A stretch of DNA of 64,000 bases from Pseudanabaena sp. PCC 7367 (GTDB taxonomy: Bacteria > Cyanobacteriota > Cyanobacteriia > Pseudanabaenales > Pseudanabaenaceae): NCBI RefSeq assembly GCF_000317065.1, contig NC_019701.1:3916001-3980000 (forward strand), in the 5' to 3' direction. Under the pieces are notes generated by a model. That model worked only from the letters and a program-made list of their open reading frames with translations, searched no databases and was not told the origin of the DNA. The position numbers were made by a program, and so were the translations under genes. Shown here one piece after another: positions 56,035 to 64,000 of this stretch; within the stretch, counting starts at the first letter, position 1; each line of letters starts with the position of its first letter.

Positions 56035-57075
56035 TCAAGCAATATTTAGATTAATAAACAGGCACATGAAAAATACTAACTGCGCTACCAGAATGAATAA
56101 ATAAATGATCGCGCGGCGCTTAAAAATCGACATGGTTAAGCCGATCGCCTTGATGTCGATCGTAGGACCAAACACCAGAAACGCCAGCAGCGAACCACTG
56201 GTAAAAGAAGAGGCGAACGAGAGGGCAAAGAAGGCATCAACGGTTGAGCAGATCGAAACTACCGCCGCCAGCACCATCATCGCAATAATCGAAGTGACTG
56301 GCCCTTGCCCCAGGCTAATAATAATTTCGCGGGGGACACCAACTTGAATGATCGCCGCGATCGCACTACCCAAAACCAATACACCGCCCAGCTCGCGCAT
56401 TTCACCGATCGTATTTTCTACAAATAAGCGCATCCGATCGCCCCAGGGCTTATTGCGAATCGCCGCTGCGTCAAAGGCCAGCGCTCCCATATCCAGGGGT
56501 TGATTTGGTTCCCCCAGAATAAAAGTACCAGTTTGCAATAATTTTGCACCTTGGCCGCTCGAAGCATCCCTAGTATCTTTAGTATCTGTCTGTCCTAGCG
56601 AGTCATTAACTAGCTCAGGCATAGTGCGACAGAGAGCTGGTTGCAACAGGGGGCGAATGTCCTTTTGGGTACTAAACACACAACCGATCGTGGTGGCCAC
56701 AATCAAAGACAACACCACCCGCAAAACCACAATCTCTGGTTGATCGCGGAAGGCGACCCAGGTAGCCCAGATCACGACCGGGTTAATGGTGGGGGCGGCA
56801 AGAAGAAACCCAACTGCCACCGAAGCAGGCGCGCCCTGAGCGATCAAACGCCTGGCCACTGGCACATTCCCACATTCACACACCGGGAATAAAAAGCCAA
56901 ACAGACTACCAGACAAAGCTCCCAAAAATGGGTGCTTGGGTAGCGAAGCAATTAACTTGCGCTCATCCACAAACAACAGCAGCAGGCTGGAAAGCAAAAC
57001 CCCTAGTAACAAGAAGGGCACTGCCTCAACCATTAAGCTCAGAAATAGCGTAAAAGCATTACTGATCTGATTCAT
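56035..57075 (-). CDS. YraQ/DUF318-type permease
   Basis: A 346-residue membrane protein with eight or more helices in two halves. FPVCECGNVPVARRLIAQGAPASVAVGFLLAAPTINPVVIWATW is the conserved core of this family (PF03773), including the CxC pair. A polar loop at about 160-205 joins the halves; the second half ends VFGPTIDIKAIGLTMSIFKRR. Members include the methylarsenite exporter ArsP; the substrate here is unknown, and the TIGR03943 partner points away from ArsP. Start ATG 57075. Confidence 0.88.
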   Translation of the reverse strand: MNQISNAFTLFLSLMVEAVPFLLLGVLLSSLLLLFVDERKLIASLPKHPFLGALSGSLFGFLFPVCECGNVPVARRLIAQGAPASVAVGFLLAAPTINPVVIWATWVAFRDQPEIVVLRVVLSLIVATTIGCVFSTQKDIRPLLQPALCRTMPELVNDSLGQTDTKDTRDASSGQGAKLLQTGTFILGEPNQPLDMGALAFDAAAIRNKPWGDRMRLFVENTIGEMRELGGVLVLGSAIAAIIQVGVPREIIISLGQGPVTSIIAMMVLAAVVSICSTVDAFFALSFASSFTSGSLLAFLVFGPTIDIKAIGLTMSIFKRRAIIYLFILVAQLVFFMCLFINLNIA

Positions 57076-57919
57076 TGGCTAACTAACTTAAAATCCTGCC
57101 ACTTGATTGATTTAACAGAATTCTTGCAAAAGTCCAATTTTGTAATCAGAGAATTACGAGCCACTATGTGAACATCGATATGAGCATCCATATGAGTATC
57201 CATGCAAGAAGTCTAATCTACTTTGCCACATTCTAGATTTTTCGGCACTACAGAAATGCACCCAATTGGGGCGAATTTGGAAGTAAAAGCTGCTCTTTCT
57301 CGCAGAAGTGGCATGGGCTAGTTATAAACCGGAGCCATATTGGGCAATCTAATATCTGGGGAGTAATATGAGTAGATGTGCCGGTAGTCATACAGTAGTA
57401 AGGATAATTGGCAATCGATTTAAAATTCGGAGCTTAGCTTATTTGGGTTATGGATATTCAACTATCTCCTAGATCCTTACTTGTTCAGCACTACCAAAAT
57501 TTGTAGCTAGTCTATGCTGGGTTATGGATATTTAAGTGTCTCCTAAATCCTTAACTCGCTTAACAATACCAAATTCACTAAGAACTCGATAAACCATTGA
57601 TGATTAGGCGGAGTGCTCTGCTTTTGATTGTATTAAGCCGTACTAATTAGGCCGCAGCAACATATCTCCAGAGATAAGGCGATCGCTGGAAAACCAGCTT
57701 GCTTCCTTAGCGATCGTTTAATCGAACTGACGTTAACTTAGGGACATTTTCTAAAAGCTATATACTAAATTATGCAAACTGCATCTACTCAGTATCTACA
57801 GGTTAAACAGGATAATAGTAAATAGAGCGGCTACTAAATACTAAGGGAATTAGGAATTACGATCGCCCATTAATAGGCAAGCAACAGGGAATTAATGTGA
57901 CTAGAGCAGGTTGGTAGCA
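57076..57919. other. 844-base gene-free divergent region with repeats
   Basis: No gene is seen. It contains a 12-bp tandem repeat at 57178-57201 (ATATGAGCATCC and ATATGAGTATCC) and a diverged 74-base duplication at 57445-57576. Two GCGATCG sites lie near 57680 and 57710. Promoters of both flanking genes must lie here. Confidence 0.45.
57445..57576. repeat. Diverged tandem duplication, period 74
   Basis: GGGTTATGGATATT begins both copies (57445 and 57519); similarity continues through TCTCCTA-ATCCTTA to TACCAAA with scattered changes and one inserted base. The copies are old compared with the exact short repeats elsewhere. Confidence 0.65.
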
Positions 57920-59095
57920 ATGAATAAGTCAGATTGGGATCAGCAACAGGATGACACCAGGTTTGAGCCACCAAAATTAGAGAACTATCGCATATCGTCG
58001 CGTTCTACACATGAGCATAGGCGGATTCAAGCTGCGCCAGAAATAGGTGGGATGGCCTCGATTCTGGCTGAATTTGATGCTGCAACCCGTTCTGATCAGT
58101 TTTCGCGGGTATTGCAAAAACTAATTTCTTGTCGCCAGAATGTAGTACCAGAATTGATTGCCAGGTTAGAGAGTAGTGACTTAGCGGTTGCCAAGAAAGC
58201 CTCCTTAGCATTGGGATATTTGCGATCGCCTCAAGCGGTTCCCAGTCTGGCCAGGGTTGCCCAAAAGCCGTTTTTGCCGGTGCATTGGCATGCCGCCAGT
58301 GCCTTGGGGTGTATTGGCACCTCTGAAGCGATCGGTTTTTTGGTCAAACTACTGCGCCATCCTTCTGATCAGGTGCAGGCTTCGGCTGCCAGGGCACTCA
58401 GTCGGGGTAATTTACCTGCCGTTTCGCCCCTGGTTGATGCGCTCAAAAATGGCAATGATCTAGTCAAAATGCATGCGGCACATTCCCTGGGAAAAATTAA
58501 TTCACCACTGGCGGTGCCCGCTTTAATTAAGGCTCTGGATAATCAAGTCAAAGCAATCCGACTAGAGTCAGCCTGGGCGTTGGGGCAAATTCGATCGCCC
58601 CTGGCAGCTAACGCCCTGGCCGCAAGACTAACCGATACGGATATTAGTGTGCAATCCCAATCGGCGCAAGCGCTCAAAAGCATTGGTGCTCCGGCAATGC
58701 CAGCCCTGGTGAACATGCTCAATAATGAAGCTAGTAATACCCGCAGTGTGGCGGTGCGGACATTGGGGCAAATGGGGATCGAAGAGGTGATTCCGGTTCT
58801 GGTGGAAGTTTTACGCAATGATAGTTTTCCCTATGTGCGGTGTGATGCGGCCACTGCCCTGGGCGAAATTGGCAGCTATGATGCAGTGTTCCACCTGGCG
58901 CAGACACTTAAGGATAGCGATCGGGCGGTGCGTAACTCAGCGGCGCGGGCACTCCGCAAAATCAATAGTCCTGAAGCCCAGAAATTCCTAAAAACCCATC
59001 ATCAGGCCGTTAATGTACCCAGATACTCAGTGGCCTCGATGCGATCGCCCGACACAATTCGCTTGGATGATGATGACTTAACCATTCTGCAATGA
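57920..59095 (+). CDS. HEAT-repeat (PBS lyase-like) protein
   Basis: After a 45-residue polar N-terminus, residues about 50-370 are nine or more HEAT-like repeats of about 31 residues, each with a pattern such as AVPSLARVAQ..HWHAASALGCIG and AVPALIKALDNQVKAIRLESAWALGQI. These alpha solenoids occur in phycobilisome lyases (CpcE/F type) and in many scaffold proteins. The repeats are unusually regular and there is no lyase partner nearby, so I prefer a scaffold role. I chose ATG 57920; an in-frame TTG at 57911 is less likely. Confidence 0.85.
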   Translation: MNKSDWDQQQDDTRFEPPKLENYRISSRSTHEHRRIQAAPEIGGMASILAEFDAATRSDQFSRVLQKLISCRQNVVPELIARLESSDLAVAKKASLALGYLRSPQAVPSLARVAQKPFLPVHWHAASALGCIGTSEAIGFLVKLLRHPSDQVQASAARALSRGNLPAVSPLVDALKNGNDLVKMHAAHSLGKINSPLAVPALIKALDNQVKAIRLESAWALGQIRSPLAANALAARLTDTDISVQSQSAQALKSIGAPAMPALVNMLNNEASNTRSVAVRTLGQMGIEEVIPVLVEVLRNDSFPYVRCDAATALGEIGSYDAVFHLAQTLKDSDRAVRNSAARALRKINSPEAQKFLKTHHQAVNVPRYSVASMRSPDTIRLDDDDLTILQ

Positions 59096-59635
59096 AATTT
59101 GCAGTCAGGATCGCCAGCAATTCTGGACAATTGTCCAGACCTGTTGCCCCTGTTGCTCAGATATAGTAAAGTCTGAGTAGAACTTATGCACAAATGAGTT
59201 CAGACTAAATATTCCGCTTGTGGATTTTACTTGCCTGAGGATCCCGATCGTTAGTTGGGATAGCAAACTAACTGCGATTAACCTACATCCAGATTAAGCA
59301 TAGTTACTCAATCAATTTCAATTTTTCTAGCGCTAATAGGTACTAAATATTTAGAAACTAATAGATAAACACTAATAGATAAATTGATTAGGCATTAGTA
59401 CAAGTTATTTATTTAATTGCATATTTAACTTGATTTGTGTGGTTGGTGCAGGAATTGGGCTTTGGCAAGGTTCACAAAGCTGACTAAAAAGCTAAATGGA
59501 TTAGATCTCTGACTAGATTGGTCTAATTTATTTTATTAGGCATCAAAGAGACTCCTAGCGGCAGTGGTGGCCTGACGACTAATCCCAGATTGATGATGTA
59601 ATTTTAAGATTAGGGGAAGGAAGAGGAGAATTAGC
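59096..59635. repeat. Intergenic with 14-bp tandem repeat
   Basis: No gene is seen in these 540 bases. ACTAATAGATAAAC/T repeats in tandem at 59357-59370 and 59371-59384. GGACAATTGTCC at 59127-59138 is a perfect 12-bp palindrome 30 bases after the HEAT gene. AGAGGAGA at 59622-59629 is a strong ribosome-binding site for the next gene. Confidence 0.5.
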
Positions 59636-62600
59636 GTGAGCCAGGGAACATCACGATCGCCAGAACCACCAAATCCTGGATCGAGTCCTAGATCAAAAAA
59701 ATGGGGACGCTTGGGCATTAGCCTGGCTCTAAGCCTAACTGCGGCTGGGTTAGGAGCTTTTTGGTATGGTCGCTATTTTCTCAATCAGCGCCTAGCTCCA
59801 CTGATAGAGGCAGAATTAGAAGAAACCCTCCAAAGACCGGTTGAGCTGGGGGAAGTTGAGCGGGTTGGCCTGGGTGGGGTCAAGTTTGGTGATTCGATCG
59901 TGCCTGCCACTGATGATCAGGCTAATTTTTTGGTGGCGGATGCGATCGATGTGCAGCTTGATCTATGGAGCTATTTTCGTAGTTCCCAGGTAGGTCTGGA
60001 TATTGTGGTAGAAAGCCCACAGGTATTTTTGCGTCAAGACCCCGACGGAGATTTTCTGCCAGAAATTGCGGCGCGTGACTCGGATGGGCAACAGGGGGCG
60101 ATCGATCTGCGCACCGTCACAATCAAAGATGCCAAGGTGACGCTGCAAACCGAAGACCTCAATGGGTTGGTGTCGCTGAGCGAAGTGAACGTGAGTAGCA
60201 ATTGGTCGATCACTGACCCCAATGCCCAAAGCGTAGAATTTAATGGCGCTGGTAAGGTGGTGGTGCCGAATATCGCCCGCACTGAAGCGGTTCCTGAGCC
60301 GGTTGATTTGGCAGCAGCGATCGCCGCTCAACCCACCAATAGCGGTTCGGTATCGATTACTGGTAACTGGGATCTCACCACTGGCGCAGGTAATATTCAA
60401 ACCCAATCGCAAAATCTTTTGGTCACTGCTGTCGATGGCTTTATCCCCCAACTACCATTTTCATTGATTCGGGGTCGGGTCGATGGCGATCTAAATGTAG
60501 CAATTCGTCCCGGTACAACCGGCCCAGAGATCTATGGCGATCTCAAGGTGCGCGATACGGTGGTAACTGTGCCCTCGGTGCCGGAACCATTCACAGATAT
60601 TACCGGGCGGGTGGTGATCGATGGCTCGGATCTTAACCTGGAGGGGCTATCGGCTCAGTATGAAACCCTGGTGGCTCAAGCGGATGGGACGATCAGCCCT
60701 ACGGCTGGCTTAAACTTGAATGTAGCCCTGGCACCCACTGATATTGCCACCGCGATCGACAGCTTTTCCGCAGAGGGGAGCGAGTTGCCCGTAGAAATCA
60801 CTGGTGAAATTGAAGCCACCGCAACCATAACTGGCAGTCTGAAAGATCCGCAAATTTCTGCTAATTTTAATTCCACCCAGGATGTGGTGGTCGATCGCGT
60901 CACCCTTAGAGATCTCAGCGGCGTGGTGGTAAATGAAGGACTAACTAACTTTAAATTCAATAGCATTACCGCTACTCCAGTGCTAGCCGATGGGCAAGTA
61001 CCTGGTAGCAGTGGCAGTTTGCAGGGATCGGGCGAAATTCGGTTGCCAGAGGGTAATAACCCACCGGAAGTGCTGTTTGCCTTTAATTTAAGTGACTTCA
61101 CTGCCGAGGCGATCGCCGCTACCTATGAATTTGACCTGCCGATCGCAGTGGGGACGCTGGCTACTGCGGTGCAAGTCTATGGCAATTTTAATAACTTGCA
61201 GGTGGTGGCTCAGGTTGATGCGCCTGCGGCTGAATATCCCACCAGTGCTGAGGTTCTATTAGCAGGTAATGTGGCCACGATCCGCGATACGGTGGTGCAG
61301 TTGCCGATCGGTTCGGTGGGTGTGAATGGCAGCATCAATCTCACTGGCGATCGCGCCTGGCAGGCTACTGTCACTACCAATAACATTGCCCTGGATACCT
61401 TCTCTCCTGGGCAGCGCGGTGTAGTTTCTGGGGTAATTAATCTTGATAGTCCCACTGGCAGCTTTGAACTGGCACAGATTAATGCCAATGCTGATCTGAG
61501 TTTGCCAGAGGGGGCAGCAGTGATTGTCGATCCGATCGCGGCGCGGCTGAACTGGAACGGCAATAGCTTGCAAATCCCCAGCCTTAGTGTGGGCAATTAT
61601 TTAACTGGTTCTGGCCAGGTGGCGCTTGTTTTCAATGACCAGCAATTACCCACCGACATCGCCTCAATCAACCTGGATCTAGATGCCAATAATGTCAGTG
61701 TGAGCCGCTTAAGCTCGTTTGTACCCCAGTTGGCTGGTATAAGTTCTGGCGTAGTTAATTTCAACGGTAATATTGCTGGCGCGCTGGATGATTTAGAAAT
61801 AAACGGCGACGTTAGTTTAACTAATCTGGCGGTAGGACAAATGGCCAGCGCCTTCCTGCCCCAAAATGCCAACGAAAATGCACCCACTCCAACCGGAACG
61901 ATCGCCTTTAATGGCAAGGTTGCTGGCCCGATTACAAATCCCCAACTAGAAGGTAATGTTCAGCTTAATAATCTCAGTGTGGAGGATGTGGCGTTTGAAC
62001 CTACTTTGTCAGGGCCGCTCAGCTACAATCAGGCTGCTGGCTTAAACATGGACTTGCAGGGCAGTCAGGATCGGATCGCCCTGAATCTGGACTCCAACTT
62101 CCAACCAACTAGTTTTAATGTTCAGCTTGACCAGGCCACCGCAACCGGTGAGCGGATTGCCGAAAATCGCCTGGCGATCGATATCAACAATTTGCCAGTG
62201 CCATTGGTTACCGCGATCGCTGGCCAGTCCGGTAATTACGATGGCAGTATTTCCGGCCAATTAGTGGCTGATTTTGGTGGCACGGATGGTGCATCGGCGG
62301 TGAGCGTAACTGGGGATGTGGCGATCGATCGGCCTCGGTTTGGTCGGGTGCAGGCTGAGCAGGCCACCGCGAAATTGGCCTACACCAATGGCAATTTGCG
62401 TATTACCGATGGCGTAATTGATCTTTCACCCTACATCGATGAACAAAGCCAATATCGGTTTGATTTGGCCTATTTACCAGGAGCAGACACACCGCTTCAG
62501 GCTAACTTTGCGATCGATCGCGGTCGAGTGCAAGATGTCTTTGCCACCCTGCAATGGTTCCAACTCACTGATATTGCCTCTGGCATTGATATCCCTGAAT

Positions 62601-64000
62601 ATGGCAACGCCGCCGACCTGGCCAGCCTTCCTGATGTTGGGGTTGAGAATCAAAATTTCTATTCACAACTGGAATATTTCTCGCAGATCAATGCCCGCAT
62701 CGATCAACGGGAGACAATCATTGCCGCTGAAAACCGCAATTTGCCACCATTAGAGCAATTCACTGGCCAGATTGACGGTCAAGTTAGTGTCACCAGTGCC
62801 GACACGATCGGGATTAAGTTTGATGTGACTGGTTCCGATTGGGAATATGGCAAGTTTGCGATCGATGATGTGATTGCTAAGGGTAGTTTCATTGGTGATG
62901 AAGTCACAATCGAAACTCTGCGGATGGAATCGATCGACGATCAAGGACGGGTCGCCTATGGCCAGATTACTGATGCAACGCTTGGCCTCCAACAACAGAC
63001 TGGCCGGATTGAATTGGCCAACTTCCCGATCGAATCCTTGCGGCCGTTGGGTGTATTTGACACAATCCCAGTCGAGGTTTCCGGCGATGCCAATGGTGTA
63101 GCCACGATCGGCGGCAATATATTTAATCCCAGCTTGAGCGGAGACCTAACCCTGGCCGATGCCACGATTAATCGTCAACCCCTAGAATCAGTCAGTGGCA
63201 ACTTTGATTTTGCCAGCGGCAGATTTAGATTTGATAGCACTTTCTTGGTCTCTGGACCTGAACCCGTTCTTATCTCTGGTGATATTCCTTTCCGCCCACC
63301 TGGGGCACTGGTAAGTGGTGGTCGAGATATCGATCTTACAATTGAAGTCAAAAATGAAGGCTTAGCCGTAGTCAATATTTTCAGTGAAGCGGTGCGCTGG
63401 GAAGACGGCATGGGACGAGCTAGCTTAGTTGTTTCCGGTACTAAAAGACGACCGATGGTACAGGGTGAAGTAGTGCTGGATGATGCCACGATTACCCTGG
63501 CAGCTTTGCCGGAGCCGATTACCGATTTATCTGGGGATGTGGCCTTCAGCCGCGATCGCCTGGCTGCTAATTTAACTGGCCTGTTCAGTGATGGCGAAGT
63601 TACTGCTAATGGGGTGCTAGCGGTTTCCGATCCCAACCTGATTAGCCCTGCTGACCCTGATTTCGATCGCCCCCTCACTGTGTCGGCCAATAGTTTACAG
63701 CTAGAACTCAAAGATCTATATTCTGGTGGCGTAAATGGCTTCTTTGAAGTGCGCGGCGCGGCTCTAGACCCATTAATTGGCGGTACGGTGGCGCTATCGC
63801 GGGGTCGCATTTTGATCACTAATCGTCAGGCACGTCAGGGTACGGATAATAATAATGCTGTCAATATAGGCTTCAATCAATTGATGGTGCGATTGACCAA
63901 TGATGTGCAGGTGACGGTGCCACCGGTTTTGAATTTGCTGGCGGAAGGGGAAATTGTGGTAAATGGCGCGTTCAACGATATTCGGCCGGAAGGCAGGGTG
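59636..64000 (+). CDS. TamB/DUF490-like translocation and assembly module protein (3' end beyond window)
   Basis: An open frame of 1455 codons runs to the window edge. GTG 59636 follows GAGGAGA. The N-terminus is a Pro/Ser/Arg-rich cytosolic part, then one transmembrane helix (LGISLALSLTAAGLGAFWYG) and an AsmA-like start (PLIEAELEETLQRPVELGEVERV). The rest is a very long repetitive beta-rich protein full of short Asp/Asn/Gly/Thr strands (such as GRVVIDGSDLNLEGLSAQYE). The last visible part, SRGRILITNRQARQG and LLAEGEIVVNGAFNDIRPEGRV, matches the start of the DUF490 C-terminal domain. TamB-like proteins bridge inner and outer membranes and move lipids or help outer-membrane protein assembly; the plant homologue is TIC236. 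Confidence 0.9.
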   Translation, partial: MSQGTSRSPEPPNPGSSPRSKKWGRLGISLALSLTAAGLGAFWYGRYFLNQRLAPLIEAELEETLQRPVELGEVERVGLGGVKFGDSIVPATDDQANFLVADAIDVQLDLWSYFRSSQVGLDIVVESPQVFLRQDPDGDFLPEIAARDSDGQQGAIDLRTVTIKDAKVTLQTEDLNGLVSLSEVNVSSNWSITDPNAQSVEFNGAGKVVVPNIARTEAVPEPVDLAAAIAAQPTNSGSVSITGNWDLTTGAGNIQTQSQNLLVTAVDGFIPQLPFSLIRGRVDGDLNVAIRPGTTGPEIYGDLKVRDTVVTVPSVPEPFTDITGRVVIDGSDLNLEGLSAQYETLVAQADGTISPTAGLNLNVALAPTDIATAIDSFSAEGSELPVEITGEIEATATITGSLKDPQISANFNSTQDVVVDRVTLRDLSGVVVNEGLTNFKFNSITATPVLADGQVPGSSGSLQGSGEIRLPEGNNPPEVLFAFNLSDFTAEAIAATYEFDLPIAVGTLATAVQVYGNFNNLQVVAQVDAPAAEYPTSAEVLLAGNVATIRDTVVQLPIGSVGVNGSINLTGDRAWQATVTTNNIALDTFSPGQRGVVSGVINLDSPTGSFELAQINANADLSLPEGAAVIVDPIAARLNWNGNSLQIPSLSVGNYLTGSGQVALVFNDQQLPTDIASINLDLDANNVSVSRLSSFVPQLAGISSGVVNFNGNIAGALDDLEINGDVSLTNLAVGQMASAFLPQNANENAPTPTGTIAFNGKVAGPITNPQLEGNVQLNNLSVEDVAFEPTLSGPLSYNQAAGLNMDLQGSQDRIALNLDSNFQPTSFNVQLDQATATGERIAENRLAIDINNLPVPLVTAIAGQSGNYDGSISGQLVADFGGTDGASAVSVTGDVAIDRPRFGRVQAEQATAKLAYTNGNLRITDGVIDLSPYIDEQSQYRFDLAYLPGADTPLQANFAIDRGRVQDVFATLQWFQLTDIASGIDIPEYGNAADLASLPDVGVENQNFYSQLEYFSQINARIDQRETIIAAENRNLPPLEQFTGQIDGQVSVTSADTIGIKFDVTGSDWEYGKFAIDDVIAKGSFIGDEVTIETLRMESIDDQGRVAYGQITDATLGLQQQTGRIELANFPIESLRPLGVFDTIPVEVSGDANGVATIGGNIFNPSLSGDLTLADATINRQPLESVSGNFDFASGRFRFDSTFLVSGPEPVLISGDIPFRPPGALVSGGRDIDLTIEVKNEGLAVVNIFSEAVRWEDGMGRASLVVSGTKRRPMVQGEVVLDDATITLAALPEPITDLSGDVAFSRDRLAANLTGLFSDGEVTANGVLAVSDPNLISPADPDFDRPLTVSANSLQLELKDLYSGGVNGFFEVRGAALDPLIGGTVALSRGRILITNRQARQGTDNNNAVNIGFNQLMVRLTNDVQVTVPPVLNLLAEGEIVVNGAFNDIRPEGRV

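Overview
The window is chromosomal DNA of a cyanobacterium. Evidence: many copies of the GCGATCGC (HIP1) octamer, chlorophyll and photosystem genes (acsF, ycf4), and families typical of the phylum (ComFB proteins, DUF4079, a UPF0284-type CobT, pentapeptide and HEAT repeat proteins, a TamB-like protein). Mixed-strand, loosely packed gene order suggests a filamentous or Pseudanabaena-like lineage, but I cannot name the species. No rRNA, CRISPR array or intact mobile element was found; there is one tRNA (Gly-UCC).

Layout. 1-13 kb: the end of an IS5-type transposase abuts sfsA, then DUF4079, clpS, a DUF192 lipoprotein, a GH57 glycosidase, a ComFB gene, cobT-like, a double-ComFB gene, sat, an RTX protein and a CHAD protein with a long Lys-rich tail. 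13-20 kb: pentapeptide protein, CDF transporter overlapping a membrane-anchored nuclease-fold-like protein, aldose-epimerase homologue, thiO, and a small accessory insertion ending in a truncated PIN-like ORF. 20-30 kb: accC, VOC protein, an ABC ATPase plus NMT1/THI5-like binding lipoprotein, a FecR-domain protein, tilS, acsF, ycf4 and a LapA-like protein. 31-34 kb: three tandem paralogous lipoproteins sharing an RDPF...PG motif and a PilP/GspC-like C-terminal domain. 34-42 kb: infC, aroB, tRNA-Gly, a seven-domain hybrid histidine kinase and uvrB. 42.8-44.6 kb: a coupled AAA-ATPase/DUF4276 (TOPRIM-like) pair resembling anti-phage modules. 44.7-53 kb: SDR epimerase, SUI1, proB with a low-complexity insert, secreted protein, dxs and a DUF2079 membrane protein. 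53-64 kb: a two-gene membrane operon of unknown role, a YraQ-type permease with its TIGR03943 partner, a HEAT protein and the first 1455 codons of a TamB-like protein.

Most genes are housekeeping and look monocistronic or in pairs. Functional links: thiO and the NMT1-like ABC parts may both serve thiamine supply; acsF and ycf4 serve chlorophyll and photosystem I; dxs feeds isoprenoids. The most promising uncharacterised items are the triple PilP-like lipoprotein cluster, the AAA/DUF4276 pair, the shared GDRPAS-starting inserts in SfsA and ProB, and the CHAD protein's Lys-rich tail. Short tandem duplications (12-30 bp) recur across the non-coding DNA. Family assignments rest on recognition of motifs by eye; no database search was run.
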